Below are positions 32,306-42,668 of a stretch of 64,000 bases of DNA, piece after piece; position 1 is the first letter of the stretch; each line of letters begins with the position of its first letter. The translations under genes and the position numbers were made by a program. Origin of the DNA: Trachythela sp. YZ-2020 (Eukaryota > Cnidaria > Anthozoa > Malacalcyonacea > Clavulariidae); contig JADLSH010000220.1 of the NCBI GenBank assembly GCA_016169945.1, positions 682,001 to 746,000 of the forward strand, written 5' to 3'. Under the pieces are notes generated by a model that worked only from the letters and a program-made list of their open reading frames with translations, was not told where the DNA came from and ran no database searches.

Positions 32306-34036
32306 TCATTGCTTACTATGCTTCTGCACAGTCTTCTCTGCAAGTACCTTAAGACGCTCTTCAGCTTCTAGCCTTTTCTCATATTCTTATTCTTCCCGAT
32401 TGCTTTAAGGCGGTCAAACGTCATTGGTTCAAACACAATATCATGAATCGATCTTACCCTGGATGTAGCTACAAAGGTGCACCCAGCGACTTTTTCTCCT
32501 TTACCTAAATCAACAACAGCTTTTGTTAGTGTCTGTCCTTGAGATTTATGAATAGTCATTGCATACCTCAACCTCAATGGAACTTGTTGTCTAGACAAGT
32601 GCTTTCCATCAGCCATCCATTCAAACACTTTTGGTGGCACAGGTAGACATTTCGAACAGACGTCTAGAAATGCAGGACCAGAGTATGCAGGAAAATGAAC
32701 CAATACTGTGACTGGCAGGTTTGGAGGGCCCATATTTTCTGCAAACCAAATCTGCTCAATAGTTCCAAAAGAGCCATTGCAAAGACCAACCTCAGCCCAC
32801 AGGTTGCACGTCAGCATTACTTCTCCTTTGGTGGACAAAAACAGAACTGCCTCTAATCCCCCCGCATCTTCAGATGTGGCAGCGCTTGCCCCATGACCAG
32901 AATGTCTCGCTTGAATTTTTGCCATAGCTTGTCCAATTGCTAATAGCTTTTCATAATTGTATTCAGCAACACTCTTTTTGTCAAAATACAATCGGATAGC
33001 ATCGGTAAACTGATCCATTGGTATATTGGTCGTCGAATGGTCCAACAATAGTTTCCAGTTATCCTCTGTAACTTGACCATTTCGCATTCTCATCAATAAT
33101 GCTCTAAATGCAATTGCCTCTGGGTGTTCACCAGCCTGACGCATAACCTGCTCTAAAATTATTACATAATCAAATGTCAGATACATACTGTGACCATGGT
33201 CACTTATTACTGAACCGTTACCAGTAATGCACATTGGCTATCACCTACAGGTGGTAATTGACCAAAATCACCCATTAAAATTATTGACATACCACCAAAA
33301 GGGGCTTCTTCCTTTCCAGTGCCAGCACGTAGTCTGTTGTCCAACCATGATAGCATTTTGTGCCCAATCATTGACATTTCGTCAATGATCAGATACCTCT
33401 TACCTTCTAGTCTCAGTTGTAGTCGCTGAAAAGAATCGCCCTGCAATTCCCTATATTCACGAATAGGAAGTTGAGCAGTAGAATGTAGCGTTTGACCATT
33501 AATACTAAAGGCTGCAATCCCAGTGGTTGCTGTGACAATACACTGATCACCTAATACTTGTTTCACAGCACTAATTAAGTACGTCTTACCTGTTCCAGCT
33601 GTCCCACAGACAATCATATGAACAGGATTATCACCAGTCTGAGATGTGATAATGTCAAAAGCAAGTCGTTGTTTTTCATTCAAAGTCTCCAGATCAACAA
33701 CATGTTGTTGACCATCTTGTCGGTATCCATGGTGCCCAAGTTCCTCAGCATCCTTTCTCTGTTGATATATCCATCCTGGAGATTCCTTTAGCAAATCTGT
33801 AGGTACAGATCTTACCACCTCAAACCAGTCAACTGCTTCCCTGCTCGACATCCCATTACCCGCTTCATCATAATGTTGGTTGATTCTGCACAACAACATC
33901 CAATCATCAATTTCCTCCTCGTCATTAGGTTCAATTTCACTTTCATCATCACTTTCATCATCACTCTGATCATTTTCATAGCTTTGACCAGAATATGCAG
34001 CATGAACCATTTCTGATTCAACAGAATACCTAAATA
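32306..34036 (-). pseudogene. Helitron PIF1-like helicase domain
   Basis: Downstream (in - sense) of the Gypsy insertion. An acidic stretch and LETLNEKQRLAFDII lead into Walker A GTAGTGKT, ATTGIAAFSINGQTLHS, Walker B YLIIDEMSM and GDFGQLPPV. Near 33215-33234 the frame shifts. The rest has LLMRMRNGQVTEDNW, VMLTCNLWAEVGLCNGSFG, RYAMTIHKSQGQTL and FVATSRVRS, the SF1B helicase motifs that translocate single-stranded DNA. A second shift near 32385 hides a polar C-terminus ending at a TGA at 32306-32308. The helicase would unwind the donor strand during rolling-circle transposition. Not functional as it stands. Confidence 0.9.
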
Positions 34037-34041
34037 CATTC
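34037..34041. repeat. Target duplication CATTC, left copy
   Basis: CATTC immediately precedes the left LTR and is repeated right after the right LTR (37194-37198). This is a 5-bp duplication, the size made by Ty3/Gypsy integrases. Confidence 0.85.
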
Positions 34042-34207
34042 TGTAATGTATTGATATTGTTGTATTGACATTGTGTTGAAACTTGAAGTTGATAAGTCTA
34101 AGACACGCCCCCGTGTCTAGACATAAACGTTGTAAGTCAATTTCGATTAGCTTAGTAAATATATTCATTCCGTAGTTTAACGCAATGGCGTAACACTGTT
34201 TACTACA
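34042..34207 (+). repeat. Left LTR (166 bp)
   Basis: Begins TGTAATGTATTG and ends TTTACTACA. Differs from the right LTR at two positions that I could find (CATTCC/CATTCG near 34177 and TTTAC/TTTAT near 34202). Confidence 0.92.
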
Positions 34208-34231
34208 TGGTGTCAGGATAAAAACGACAAC

Positions 34232-34891
34232 ATGGAACATATGAAACCAATGGGGCCTCTAAATATGGAGGGAAATGTGGCAGAAAACTGGAGGAAATGG
34301 AAACAACGCTGGAATCTTTACGCAAAGGCTAGTGGCGCCGACGAGAAAGACGAAGCGACTCAGTGTGTAATTTTTCTCCACACAATCGGAGAAGAAGCAT
34401 TGGAAGTCTATGATACGTTCACCTTTACCGGAACCGAGCAAGATAAGATCGAGCCGCTCATTCAGAAATTTGAGGGCTACTGTACACAAAGGAAAAATAC
34501 TACATACGAGCGATATGTATTTAATACGTGTGTACAAAACGGCAGAATACTTGATGCATTTCTGCTTGACCTTCGAAACAAAGCAAAGACTTGTGAATTT
34601 GGAACACTACAAGACAGCTTAATTAAGGACAGAATCGTTTGTGGAATCGACAACAAGAGCGTCAGAGAACGTCTGCTTCGAGACAACGACCTCACGTTGG
34701 AAACAGCAATCAGTATCACCAGAGCCGCGGAAACAAGCAAAGCGCAAGTACAAAAATTAAGTAATTCTTCGCTTGAAGTAGAATCAATTTACAAGAAGTC
34801 GGAAAGAAAATCTCGCCGGGAAGAAACGAAACCAAGCGGAAGTGCGAGCAAAACAATTTTTGTTCGCGTTGTGGATCAAGTCACGCACTAA
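34232..34891 (+). pseudogene. Gypsy gag (capsid-like) with broken nucleocapsid frame
   Basis: Starts MEHMKPMGPLN about 25 bp after the LTR. The body has a capsid-like core: ENWRKWKQRWNLY, FLHTIGEEALEVYDTF, FEGYCTQRKNTTYERYVF, LRNKAKTCEFG and LIKDRIVCGI..SVRERLL. The long frame stops at 34891, but the nucleocapsid zinc knuckles are encoded in the next frame at about 34858-34960 (CSRC..H..QC and CYKC....H..MC). Either a programmed shift or a 1-nt lesion separates them. Gag would package the element RNA into particles in the cytoplasm. Confidence 0.85.
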
Positions 34892-35967
34892 AACAATGCC
34901 CCGCGTTTGGACAGAAATGCTACAAATGTAACGGAAATAACCATTTTTCCAAAATGTGCCGCTCGAAAACCCGTTACACACAGTACTCAAAACCACGCGT
35001 ATACGAAGTTCGAAAAGAAAAGAGTGCTGATGAGTCTAGCTCGGAGGAAAACGAATTGTTTATCGGAGAAATTAATAAGAAAACGACCGCCGGAAACGTA
35101 TTAATTACAAACCTCAAGGTCAACGGCAAAAGTGTAAAATTCAAAATTGACACTGGCGCGCAGTGCAATGTTTTACCCGAGGAAATTTTCGACGAAATTA
35201 AGAAGCAACCAAAGCTCGTCGCTACTCGGACAAAACTGACAGCATATGGAGGAACACAAGTGCCCGTAAAAGGAAAATGCGTTCTAGAAATCGAGCAAAC
35301 TGCAAACCGGAAAACGAAAACAGAGTTCTTTGTTGTCAAAGGTCCCAACGCCAAAGCACTAATTGGATTAGAAACGTGTCAGAATCTTGAACTGATTAGC
35401 ATAAATCAAGTCAATGAAGTGCAGGAAAAGAAAGCCGACATCATCGAGGAGTACGAAGACGTATTCGTTGGTTTGGGTCTCGTAGAAGGAGAATATCACA
35501 TCGATTTACAAGAAAATGCCAAACCAACAATTCAACCACCGCGGAAAGTACCGTTAAGTCTGATACCAAAACTAAAAGAAACACTTGACAATCTTACAAA
35601 ATCCGGAGTTGTCAGTAAATTGGATCGACCTACCGATTGGATTAATAGCCTCGTAATCGTAGAGAAGAAAGATGGTTCGCTGAGACTGTGTTTAGATCCG
35701 AAAGATCTCAATAACTCAATTAAAAGTGGACATTACAAAGCCCCGTCCGCCGAAACCATCTCAAATCACCTGAGTGAAGCAGAAGGTCTGATCTTCAAAG
35801 ACCACCAGCTAGTCATACCTACAGCAATGAGAAGCGACATGCTCAACCTGATACATGAAAGTCATCTCGGGATAGAGAAATGCAAAGCACGAGCAAGAGC
35901 AATTCTCTTTTGGCCTGGAATGTCAAACGATATCTATGAAAAAGTATCAAAATGTGCTACCTGGTAA
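34892..35967 (+). pseudogene. Gypsy protease and RT start fused to integrase N-terminus
   Basis: The frame carries a zinc knuckle, an aspartic protease (FKIDTGAQCNVLP, then ALIGLETCQNL) and the start of reverse transcriptase (YEDVFVGLG, RKVPLSLIPKLKE, GVVSKLDRPTDWINSLVIV, DGSLRLCLDPKDLN). After about 35784 (ISNHLSEAEG) the frame passes directly into DHQLVIPTAMRSDML, HESHLGIEKCKARAR and FWPGMSNDI, which belong to the zinc-binding N-terminus of integrase. The catalytic palm (YxDD) and RNase H are deleted in frame. It ends at a stop near 35965 in the CX2C part of the zinc site. Confidence 0.88.
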
Positions 35968-36877
35968 CAATCAGAAGGAACCAATGATAGCACATCAAAT
36001 ACCTGAACGACCATGGCAAAAGCTAGGAACTGACCTGTGTGAACTCAAAGGGAAGAACTATCTCGTTGTAGTTGATTATTATTCGAAGTTCATCGAAACA
36101 GCTCTCCTTCCAAACAAGACAGCAGGAACAGTAATTAAACACTTGAAATCGATCTTCGCCAGACACGGGATCCCAGAAGAGTTGATATCCGACAACATGC
36201 CTTTCAACAGTAAAGAGTTTGACGATTTCGCCAAAGAATGGGGATTCAAACAAACTACATCAAGCCCAACATATGCTCAATCAAATGGTATGAGCGAGAA
36301 AGCAGTGCAAACCGTAAAACGGATCTTGAAGAAAGCTGACGATCCATGCATTGGTTTGATGGAGTACCGTAACACGCCTGTTACAGGAATGACATACTCC
36401 CCATCGCAACTGCTGATGAGCCGCATCACAAGAACAAAGATACCAATATCCAAAGAGTTACTAATGCCGTAAGTGCCAAACGACGCACAGCAGCAACTTG
36501 AGCAGCGACAGAAACGGCAGAAGCAGAACTACGACAAATCAACTAAACCATTACCATCTCTTGAAATTGGAGAAAACGTCCACCTACGTCAGGACAATAT
36601 TTGGGTACCAGCCACCGTATCCGGACTAGCCTCTGCCCCAAGATCGTATATCATCACAACACCAGATGGACAGCAATACCGAAGAAACCGACGTGACCTT
36701 TTAAAGGCCAACATTCCACCACCAACCGAAATTGAACAAACCGAGAATGTCGACGAAGAACACCCAACCATTTTTCCACAACCACCCGACCTTGACCCCC
36801 AAAATCCACCTAATACCAGAAGATCAGCAAGAACAGCAGTACTACCAAGAAAATATCAGGACTATATCATGAAATAG
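35968..36877 (+). pseudogene. Gypsy integrase core and C-terminus
   Basis: Frame 35936-36472 holds the rve core: GTDLCELKGKNYLVVVDYYS (first Asp), ELISDNMPFNSKEF (second Asp; the usual Gly after N is Met here) and QSNGMSEKAVQTVKRIL (Glu). A stop at 36470-36472 is followed in the same frame by a C-terminal domain: QRQKRQKQNYDKS, LEIGENVHLRQDNIWVPATV, SYIITTPDGQQYRRNRRDL, ending 36877. A small deletion near 35962 breaks the link to the N-terminal zinc site. Integrase would insert the cDNA into the host genome. Confidence 0.88.
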
Positions 36878-37027
36878 GTTTCACCTATATTTCTCAGATA
36901 CTTGGAACATTTTATGCGAATGAACATATTAACTGGATTTATCTGAACTAGAGATAAGCACGGACACGACTATTCGAACAGTTCATATTAAAGTTATAGA
37001 ATAATTTAAGATCTTAAGAAGGGGAGA

Positions 37028-37193
37028 TGTAATGTATTGATATTGTTGTATTGACATTGTGTTGAAACTTGAAGTTGATAAGTCTAAGACACGCCCCCGT
37101 GTCTAGACATAAACGTTGTAAGTCAATTTCGATTAGCTTAGTAAATATATTCATTCGGTAGTTTAACGCAATGGCGTAACACTGTTTATTACA
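37028..37193 (+). repeat. Right LTR (166 bp) and CATTC duplication
   Basis: Direct copy of 34042-34207, preceded by a purine tract at 37016-37027 and followed by CATTC (37194-37198). Confidence 0.92.
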
Positions 37194-37198
37194 CATTC

Positions 37199-38379
37199 TC
37201 TTCAGCAAATTCAGTCTGAAGAAACAAATGATAAGTGTTAATAAACATATCATCACTCTCATCCTGATTATCCCAAGCATTTGATGCGCTACCTTCCCAT
37301 GGCTTAAACTTTATAAGCTGATACTTACAGTATTTTCCAAAATTAGGACCACCGGGTTTAGCTGTAACTTTTGGAAATGTTCTGACAATGAACGGATTCG
37401 CCCGTTTAGTCAACTCACCTCTGACTTTGGTGTACTGCGACGCATATTGCATCAAATTCAATTGAGACAACCCAGTATGCCTACTCCTGTGCGCTCTCCA
37501 TAATCTTCTACAACAGATTTCTGAAGTACCTCGTCTCCTTCATTTTCTGCATCAAGAATAACCTTCCTGCTGTTTTCTAAAGAAAACTTTGGTGTACTGC
37601 GACGCATATTGCATCAAATTCAATTGAGACAACCCAGTATACCTACTCCTGTGCGCTCTCCATAATCTTCTACAACAGATTTCTGAAGTACCTCGTCTCC
37701 TTCATTTTCGGCTTCAAGAATAACCTTCCTGCTGTTTTCTAAAGAAATAGTAACAAAACTATATGTGCAGCCTACCAATGGCAGACTAAGTAACATATGT
37801 GCTGTTTCTTGGGCTGCCATATCTCTATCTCCAGCTACTTGGATCATAGCTTTCTTGATGGCTGAAGATACTTGGTCATCATTCTGTAATGAGGATACAC
37901 ACACTTTCAGTATTTCAGAGGCAGATTTTGATCGCGGTTCTCCTTTCGCAGCATACTTGGCCATGTATCTTGCACATGCCTTCTCATCTACAATTACCTG
38001 CAAATCCACATTGGCCCGCCAATTTTCAAGCATGACCCTGTTATGCGAATTAAGTAGTTCGTCATTTCGTTTGGTGTTTAACTCAGACTCTATAGACTTA
38101 TTCTTCTTACCTACAACCTCGTAAGTTAGTGCTGTTGCATCTTGTAATGGTTTTGGGAAGCCAAATCTGCATCCTGCAGGAAGATCCAATCTTTTCTTCC
38201 TCAAACAATAGGCTGGACTGCATCTTGTATGCCTTTCTACAGTATTAACTAACCTGTGATAGTCATTATCACGGTTCTCGACTGCTGTGGCTCTTACAGC
38301 AGATGGGCGAGGGTCTGGTATCCTCCAGTGTTCATCTGGCAGGTCTTCGTTAACTGTTGTTACCAGCCAGTCAACATAC
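37199..38379 (-). pseudogene. Helitron Rep C-terminal half (second exon)
   Basis: Exon start at 38379 after acceptor TTTCTGATTAACAG. It reads YVDWLVTTVNEDLPDEHW, CSPAYCLRKKRLDLP and DEKACARYMAKYAAKGEPRS. The YMAKY block supplies the tyrosines of the HUH-Y2 Rep nuclease that attack the transposon end. It continues SLPLVGCTYSFVTISLENSR to a stop at 37620-37622. In another frame 37470-37199 gives QYASQYTKVRGEL and DDMFINTYHLF, leading toward the helicase across the Gypsy insertion. A 162-bp tandem duplication (37424-37747) disturbs the joint. Confidence 0.85.
37424..37747. repeat. 162-bp tandem duplication in Helitron gene
   Basis: 37424-37585 and 37586-37747 are nearly identical head-to-tail copies starting ACTTTGGTGTACTGCGACGC. 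I see three differences (G/A near 37478/37640 and two bases near 37549/37711). 162 is a multiple of three, so the duplication adds 54 codons in frame. Confidence 0.9.
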
Positions 38380-39175
38380 CTGTTAATCAGAAAAAATATA
38401 ATGAACATTGAAATATATATATGTAGATTACGTAATCTGTTTTAGCTACATATGACGTCATATATAACCGAAATATACACAACATCATTCCACTCTTTGT
38501 ATTCTAAAACGATACTGACTGGTGTGTAATGAGCAGGATGTAATAAATTCCAACACTACAAACGTTAAATCCCAAGTTATTTGATTTTTCATCCAAGATT
38601 AACAGTTTTTCAATTTCACACTATATTAAAATCCCTTAGATCCAATGAAACCTTAAAATTGCTAGGAAAACTTCATGCCGACAATTTTGAAGGAAAATTT
38701 AAATTTTTCAAAATATTTGTGGAAGCTATCAGATAGATTGCAACAGTGATTGCAACATTTTCAATAAATCTAAACAGCATTGCACATATAAATATGGATA
38801 AGAAAGGAAACCATTGAGCAAACATCTACTCAAAATAGCAATAATTTATGGCGCCTGAACATTAGCTGGACATATAGGGTGAGTGTTTTTTATGCATAAT
38901 CAATAATGTATAACAATAAATCACAACTGCATTATCAGACATTTATCACAATAGACACCTTCCGAATTTTTGCTTGACTGCACAGAAACAATAGCTTGAA
39001 ATTGAGTCTGACAATGTAATCCAATAAGCAGTCTTTATTTCCAGGCCGGAAATTTGGGAAATATCTATTATAAGTGTTTCTAATGGCAATAATATTGAGT
39101 ACCCCCCCACCCCAATAGTGTGCTTTATTCGAACTTATGTACATAACAATAGTATGTAAAACAATTGGTTCTTAC
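38380..39175 (-). other. Intron in the Helitron Rep/helicase gene
   Basis: On the - strand the donor is ACG|GTAAGAACC (39175) and the acceptor TTTTTTCTGATTAACAG (38380). It is 796 bp and AT-rich. Splicing joins EKLLIR to YVDWLVTT in one frame, the expected continuous Helitron sequence. The small frame at 38935-39144 lies wholly in this intron. Confidence 0.8.
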
Positions 39176-39176
39176 C

Positions 39177-40555
39177 GTATTAACAACTTCTCAGCATCTT
39201 CGCCCTCTCTCTGAGAACATCCTGGAAAAGAAATCAAAAGAATCTTGTGACATTTCATGTCTGCTTGTCTCATTCTCCAGCACTGCAATACATGCACGAT
39301 TACGTAATAATCTAATATCAGGGTCATTTTTTAACTTTGCACATCCGTGTACATGAATACTCCCCCTGGCCTGATACTCGAATCGATACCAAAACCATTC
39401 GGCATCTAAGACACCACTAAGCCAATGTCTGCCAATGCCAAACTCCTGCAGCCTCTGCATGAAGACCCAATCAGTCAGATGTGGATTATCAATTACAGCT
39501 TGTGCCCGTTCGCTTCTTGATGCACCTTCATTGCTTTGCAACAGCCTTTGCAAATCAGGCCAATGACTGTCGGCTGCGCTAAATGTAAAGAAAAAAGTTG
39601 GGCAGCCTTTTTGCTCAATCAAGGCTAACAATTCCTGCAACCTCTGATACCAATACTGATTCGTACCTTGAATTTTAGACACATAGCGTTGCAACCTGTT
39701 GATCATCTGATTTGCATTCATGGAATTAACCATCTCCTTCAATTCTTCCATTGTCATGTTGGCATCAGCAGGATGTTGACGTAAGTAAATATTAGCTTGT
39801 GACAACAACTGATGCCGCTGTTTCATATTTAATGCCCAATAAGGAAACCGTGGATGAGAAGCAAACCTCCATTCAAACTTACCATTTGCCAGTTTGCCAG
39901 TTTCTCAAACTTCATGCTGTCTAGCCCTATTTGTTGGGTCACCTTTCCCATAAGGAAACAATGTCGGAAATGCCATAGTAGCCAAACCACCTGTTTTAAA
40001 TTTATTGACTATATTACTTTCAGTAGATGGCCAGTCTAAGGGATCAACCTCATTTACTGCATCTTGGATAGCTGCATTGTCTTTTCTCTGTCTTTGACGC
40101 ATAGGAATAAAAGATGTACTACCATTTCCTAAAACTAATTCTTCAACACTAGCATTAGCACTCATTACAGGGTCTTGGGGAGGCCCTGTATTATCAACAT
40201 GAACTGAAAGTCCATTTTCATCAACAACATACCTTAGCTCATCTGGTATACCATTTTCTGGCAAACTTTGGATAACATCCCGATCAATCTCAATGTCTTT
40301 GAAAAATGGATTGTTTGTCTTCAACCATAATATAGCCTCCAGAACTCTGTTTCGACGCACAGTGAAATCTCTATGTGTGTCGTCAGCACCGCGTCTTCGC
40401 ACAATCATAACATGCAAGTCAGCTACACGTGCTGGCAACCTATGCAAGAAAATTTGAATATCATGGGGTAAGTTTAGTACATGCCCCTTATACCCCCTCT
40501 GCCCACCATGTTTTCTATACACTCTCATAATAGGGCAAACCCTTGAAATTAACAT
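39177..40555 (-). pseudogene. Helitron_like_N / Rep HUH region
   Basis: Frame 40555-39905: MLISRVCPIMRVYRKHGGQ, KGHVLNLPHDIQIFLHRLP and VRRNRVLEAILWLKTNNPFF, the DUF6570-like segment before the Rep. After a frame break near 39900-39830 the next frame (39826-39191) gives QRYVSKIQGTNQYWYQRL, CPTFFFTFSAADSHWPDL and EYQARGSIHVHGCAKLKND. IHVHG is the metal-binding HUH motif of Helitron Rep. A shift near 39200 hides the last codons before the intron donor. The enzyme nicks one DNA strand at the transposon ends. Confidence 0.9.
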
Positions 40556-41477
40556 TTATTCTACCTGTGTCAAACCTCTTAACTGTTCAGGAACAATTCC
40601 TGGGTCCATGTCATTCTCAGCACTAAAATTCTTTGGAGATTTCTTGTCTCTTTTGCACCGGTAACAAATACATGTTTCTGATGTCAAGTTCTGTCGTGTC
40701 GGCCAAGTTTCTTTACAAATTGTACATTGTCGATGCTCCAAATGTTCTTGATCTAAATGAAAACTGTGCATTTCATCGAACAAATTCTTGGTCATGCAAA
40801 GGGTTATTAGCATTTTGCCAACCGCCCTCAAGTAAATATTCATTTCTACTATCCCTCCTTTCTTCATGATCAGATACAGTTGCCTCCCCTTCTTCATGCA
40901 CAGATCCAGCTACCTCCTCTGCTTCATGGACCAATGCATTGTTCCGCTGTTCTCTTTCTCTTCTTATCTTGTCAGCAACTCTATTCTGTCGCTCTTGGTC
41001 ACACTATTTTTCAATTGCTATGTGGAAATGTTCTCTTAAACTTTAAAGTTTTGTTGCTCTTATTTCAGCTGTTTCTGATGCTCTTTTTTGTTTTCTCTTT
41101 TGAAGCCTATTTGTTCGTTCTTCTTCAGTCTCATTTTGCATTTTATCTATACTATACAATCTATTATACTCTTTTTCCCTACCTTTGGTTTCGGCAGTCC
41201 TTTCTTGCCTAGCCGCTCTCCGTTTTGCTAAGCGAGCTTCTCTATCATCAGCAATTTCTGATGCTTCTTTTTGCTGTCTATGCACTCTTTTATACTCTTT
41301 TTCCTTACCTTTCGCTTCGGCAGTCCTTTTCTTCCAAGCTTCTCGGCGTTTTCCCAGGCGAGTTTCTCTCTCCTCTGTTGTTTCTCGCAGCATACGTTGA
41401 CGTCTTCGCTCCCTTCTTTTCGCAAGCCTTTCGGCTTTCTTTTCGTTTATATTTTGCCGCTCTTCCTTTGGCTCCAT
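40556..41477 (-). pseudogene. Helitron N-terminal charged repeats and zinc finger
   Basis: Starts at ATG 41475-41477 (MEPKEERQNINEKKAERL). To 41043 it repeats a 35-40-residue unit of the form ETxEERExRLxxRRxxxxxR, predicted highly helical. After a stop, 40897-40556 reads MHSFHLDQEHLEHRQCTIC, LTSETCICYRCKRDKKSP and MDPGIVPEQLRGLTQVE, with CxxC pairs forming a probable zinc finger. A TAA at 40556-40558 interrupts the run directly into MLISRVCPIM of the next segment in the same frame. Such charged repeats before the finger are common in Helitron proteins of invertebrates as I recall them. Confidence 0.8.
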
Positions 41478-41855
41478 ATAAATTTTTCTTAATGTTTAAT
41501 TGTTGTGATATTGTTTAAAAAATTGCTTATAATGCTGTCAAAAGCTTTCACAAAATACTAAATTGCAAAAGAAATATTTTTTGCAAGAAATATCGGACAT
41601 TCTGCTGTCGTCAGAATTTATAAGTCAAACTATATCTTGACCAATCACGGAGCTTCTTTTCATGACAGTCCGGCCTATTTTTGAGATCAGTGAGATGACC
41701 ACCCACCAACCTTGAACCACGCGCCCGCGATTATTGATGACTTTAGATCTCCCATGGATTTCCTTTTTTCCGGGTGTGATAAATAACCGAGCGGAATTAG
41801 TACCCTCGCATGGCGCTTCGCACCGGCTCGGGGATTAAATGGTACGGGCCCCTAT
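41478..41855. other. Non-coding gap between Helitron and Gypsy 2
   Basis: Would contain the Helitron 5' end. No gene seen. Confidence 0.4.
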
Positions 41856-41928
41856 TGTATGAGACTTCCGGTTTACTTCCGGGCGGACTTGTATATAGTT
41901 TGGAGTTCGAACAAAGCAAAATACAACA
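41856..41928 (+). repeat. Left LTR, 73 bp
   Basis: TGTATGAGACTTCCGG ... ATACAACA, a TG..CA-bounded repeat of 73 bp. Sequence before TGTATG does not match the 3' copy, so the repeat really begins here. Confidence 0.8.
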
Positions 41929-41963
41929 TTGGCGACGAGGATTAATTTGATACATCTTAGAAC

Positions 41964-42200
41964 ATGGCAACTTATGGGAAAGTTGAAGAGTATAAAGAAG
42001 ACGAGGAGTGGCTGGAATATATTGAAAGATTAGCTCACTATTTTATAGCGAACGAGGTCGAAGACGAAGATAAACAAAGATCGATATTTTTAAGCGTTTG
42101 TGGTGCCAAAGCGTACAAGCTTATTCGGAATTTGTTAGCTCCAGAGAAACCGGACTCGAAATCGTTTGACGAGTTGGCCGAGCTAGTAAAAAATCATCGA
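41964..42200 (+). pseudogene. Gypsy 2 gag, 5' part
   Basis: Starts MATYGKVEEYKEDEEW 35 bp after the LTR, then LEYIERLAHYFIANEV, RSIFLSVCGAKAYKLIRNL and PDSKSFDELAELVKNH. The frame then runs into the inserted LINE and a chance stop at 42263. The gag frame resumes at 45346 with the residues expected next. Confidence 0.85.
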
Positions 42201-42668
42201 AATCCAAGACCAATTTTGAATTTGAATTTGAATTTAATAATTTGCCACAAAAAATACACATAATTACATTAATATAGTTACAGAAGTGGCGAGGAAACCC
42301 AAATAAAAACCATAAGGCTTATAAAGACTTTGGGATCCTCCTGACTAAAACACACAGCAAACGTTTATAATAAGGTGACAGAAATTAGACGTGCATGTAA
42401 ATGACTATAACACTAAAGGCATACACTACAACTATAATACAGAAAAATTTACGAGATACTGAATAAATACATTTTTAATTTAGACTGGAACAAAGAAACA
42501 GTTGAGGCATCACAAATATCTGAACTTAATGAATTAAAAAATAAAGGACCTTGATAACTTGCGGAAAACTGTCGAATTTTGGTTCTACAAGTAGGAATAT
42601 AATATTGTTTAGATGTGCGTGTGTTGTATGTATGAATTTGATTGATTTTATAAATGAGTTATCAAAAG

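Larger units (their letters stand above)
34042..37193 (+). mobile_element. Short Ty3/Gypsy element inside the Helitron
   Basis: A 3152-bp LTR retrotransposon with 166-bp direct repeats at each end, a primer-site candidate just after the left LTR (TGGTGTCAGGAT), a purine tract AAGAAGGGGAGA before the right LTR, and a CATTC duplication. It is inserted in the opposite orientation to the Helitron gene. It is much shorter than a full Gypsy because most of reverse transcriptase and all of RNase H are missing. I see two differences between the LTRs, indicating a fairly recent insertion. Confidence 0.92.
32306..41477 (-). mobile_element. Decayed Helitron (extent of coding region)
   Basis: The - strand encodes, in order: a charged repeat N-terminus, a Cys-rich zinc-finger/DUF6570-like region, a Helitron_like_N Rep with HUH and YxxKY motifs, and a PIF1-family helicase. 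This order is diagnostic of rolling-circle Helitrons. The gene is split by an intron (38380-39175), a Gypsy insertion (34042-37193), at least one nonsense codon and several frameshifts. The true termini (5' TC, 3' hairpin-CTRR) were not located, so the coordinates give only the coding span. Confidence 0.9.

Noticed and set aside
38935..39144. 69-codon - strand frame as a Helitron exon
   Set aside because: It lies within the 38380-39175 intron and splicing around it restores a continuous Rep protein.
41185..41518. Overlapping + strand frames rich in F, L and S
   Set aside because: Antisense shadows of the charged Helitron N-terminal repeats (E/R-rich codons read backwards give hydrophobic residues), so not membrane proteins.
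41700..41855. Longer left LTR for Gypsy 2 extending upstream of 41856
   Set aside because: Compared with the sequence before 54308, similarity stops at TGTATG, apart from one preceding T.
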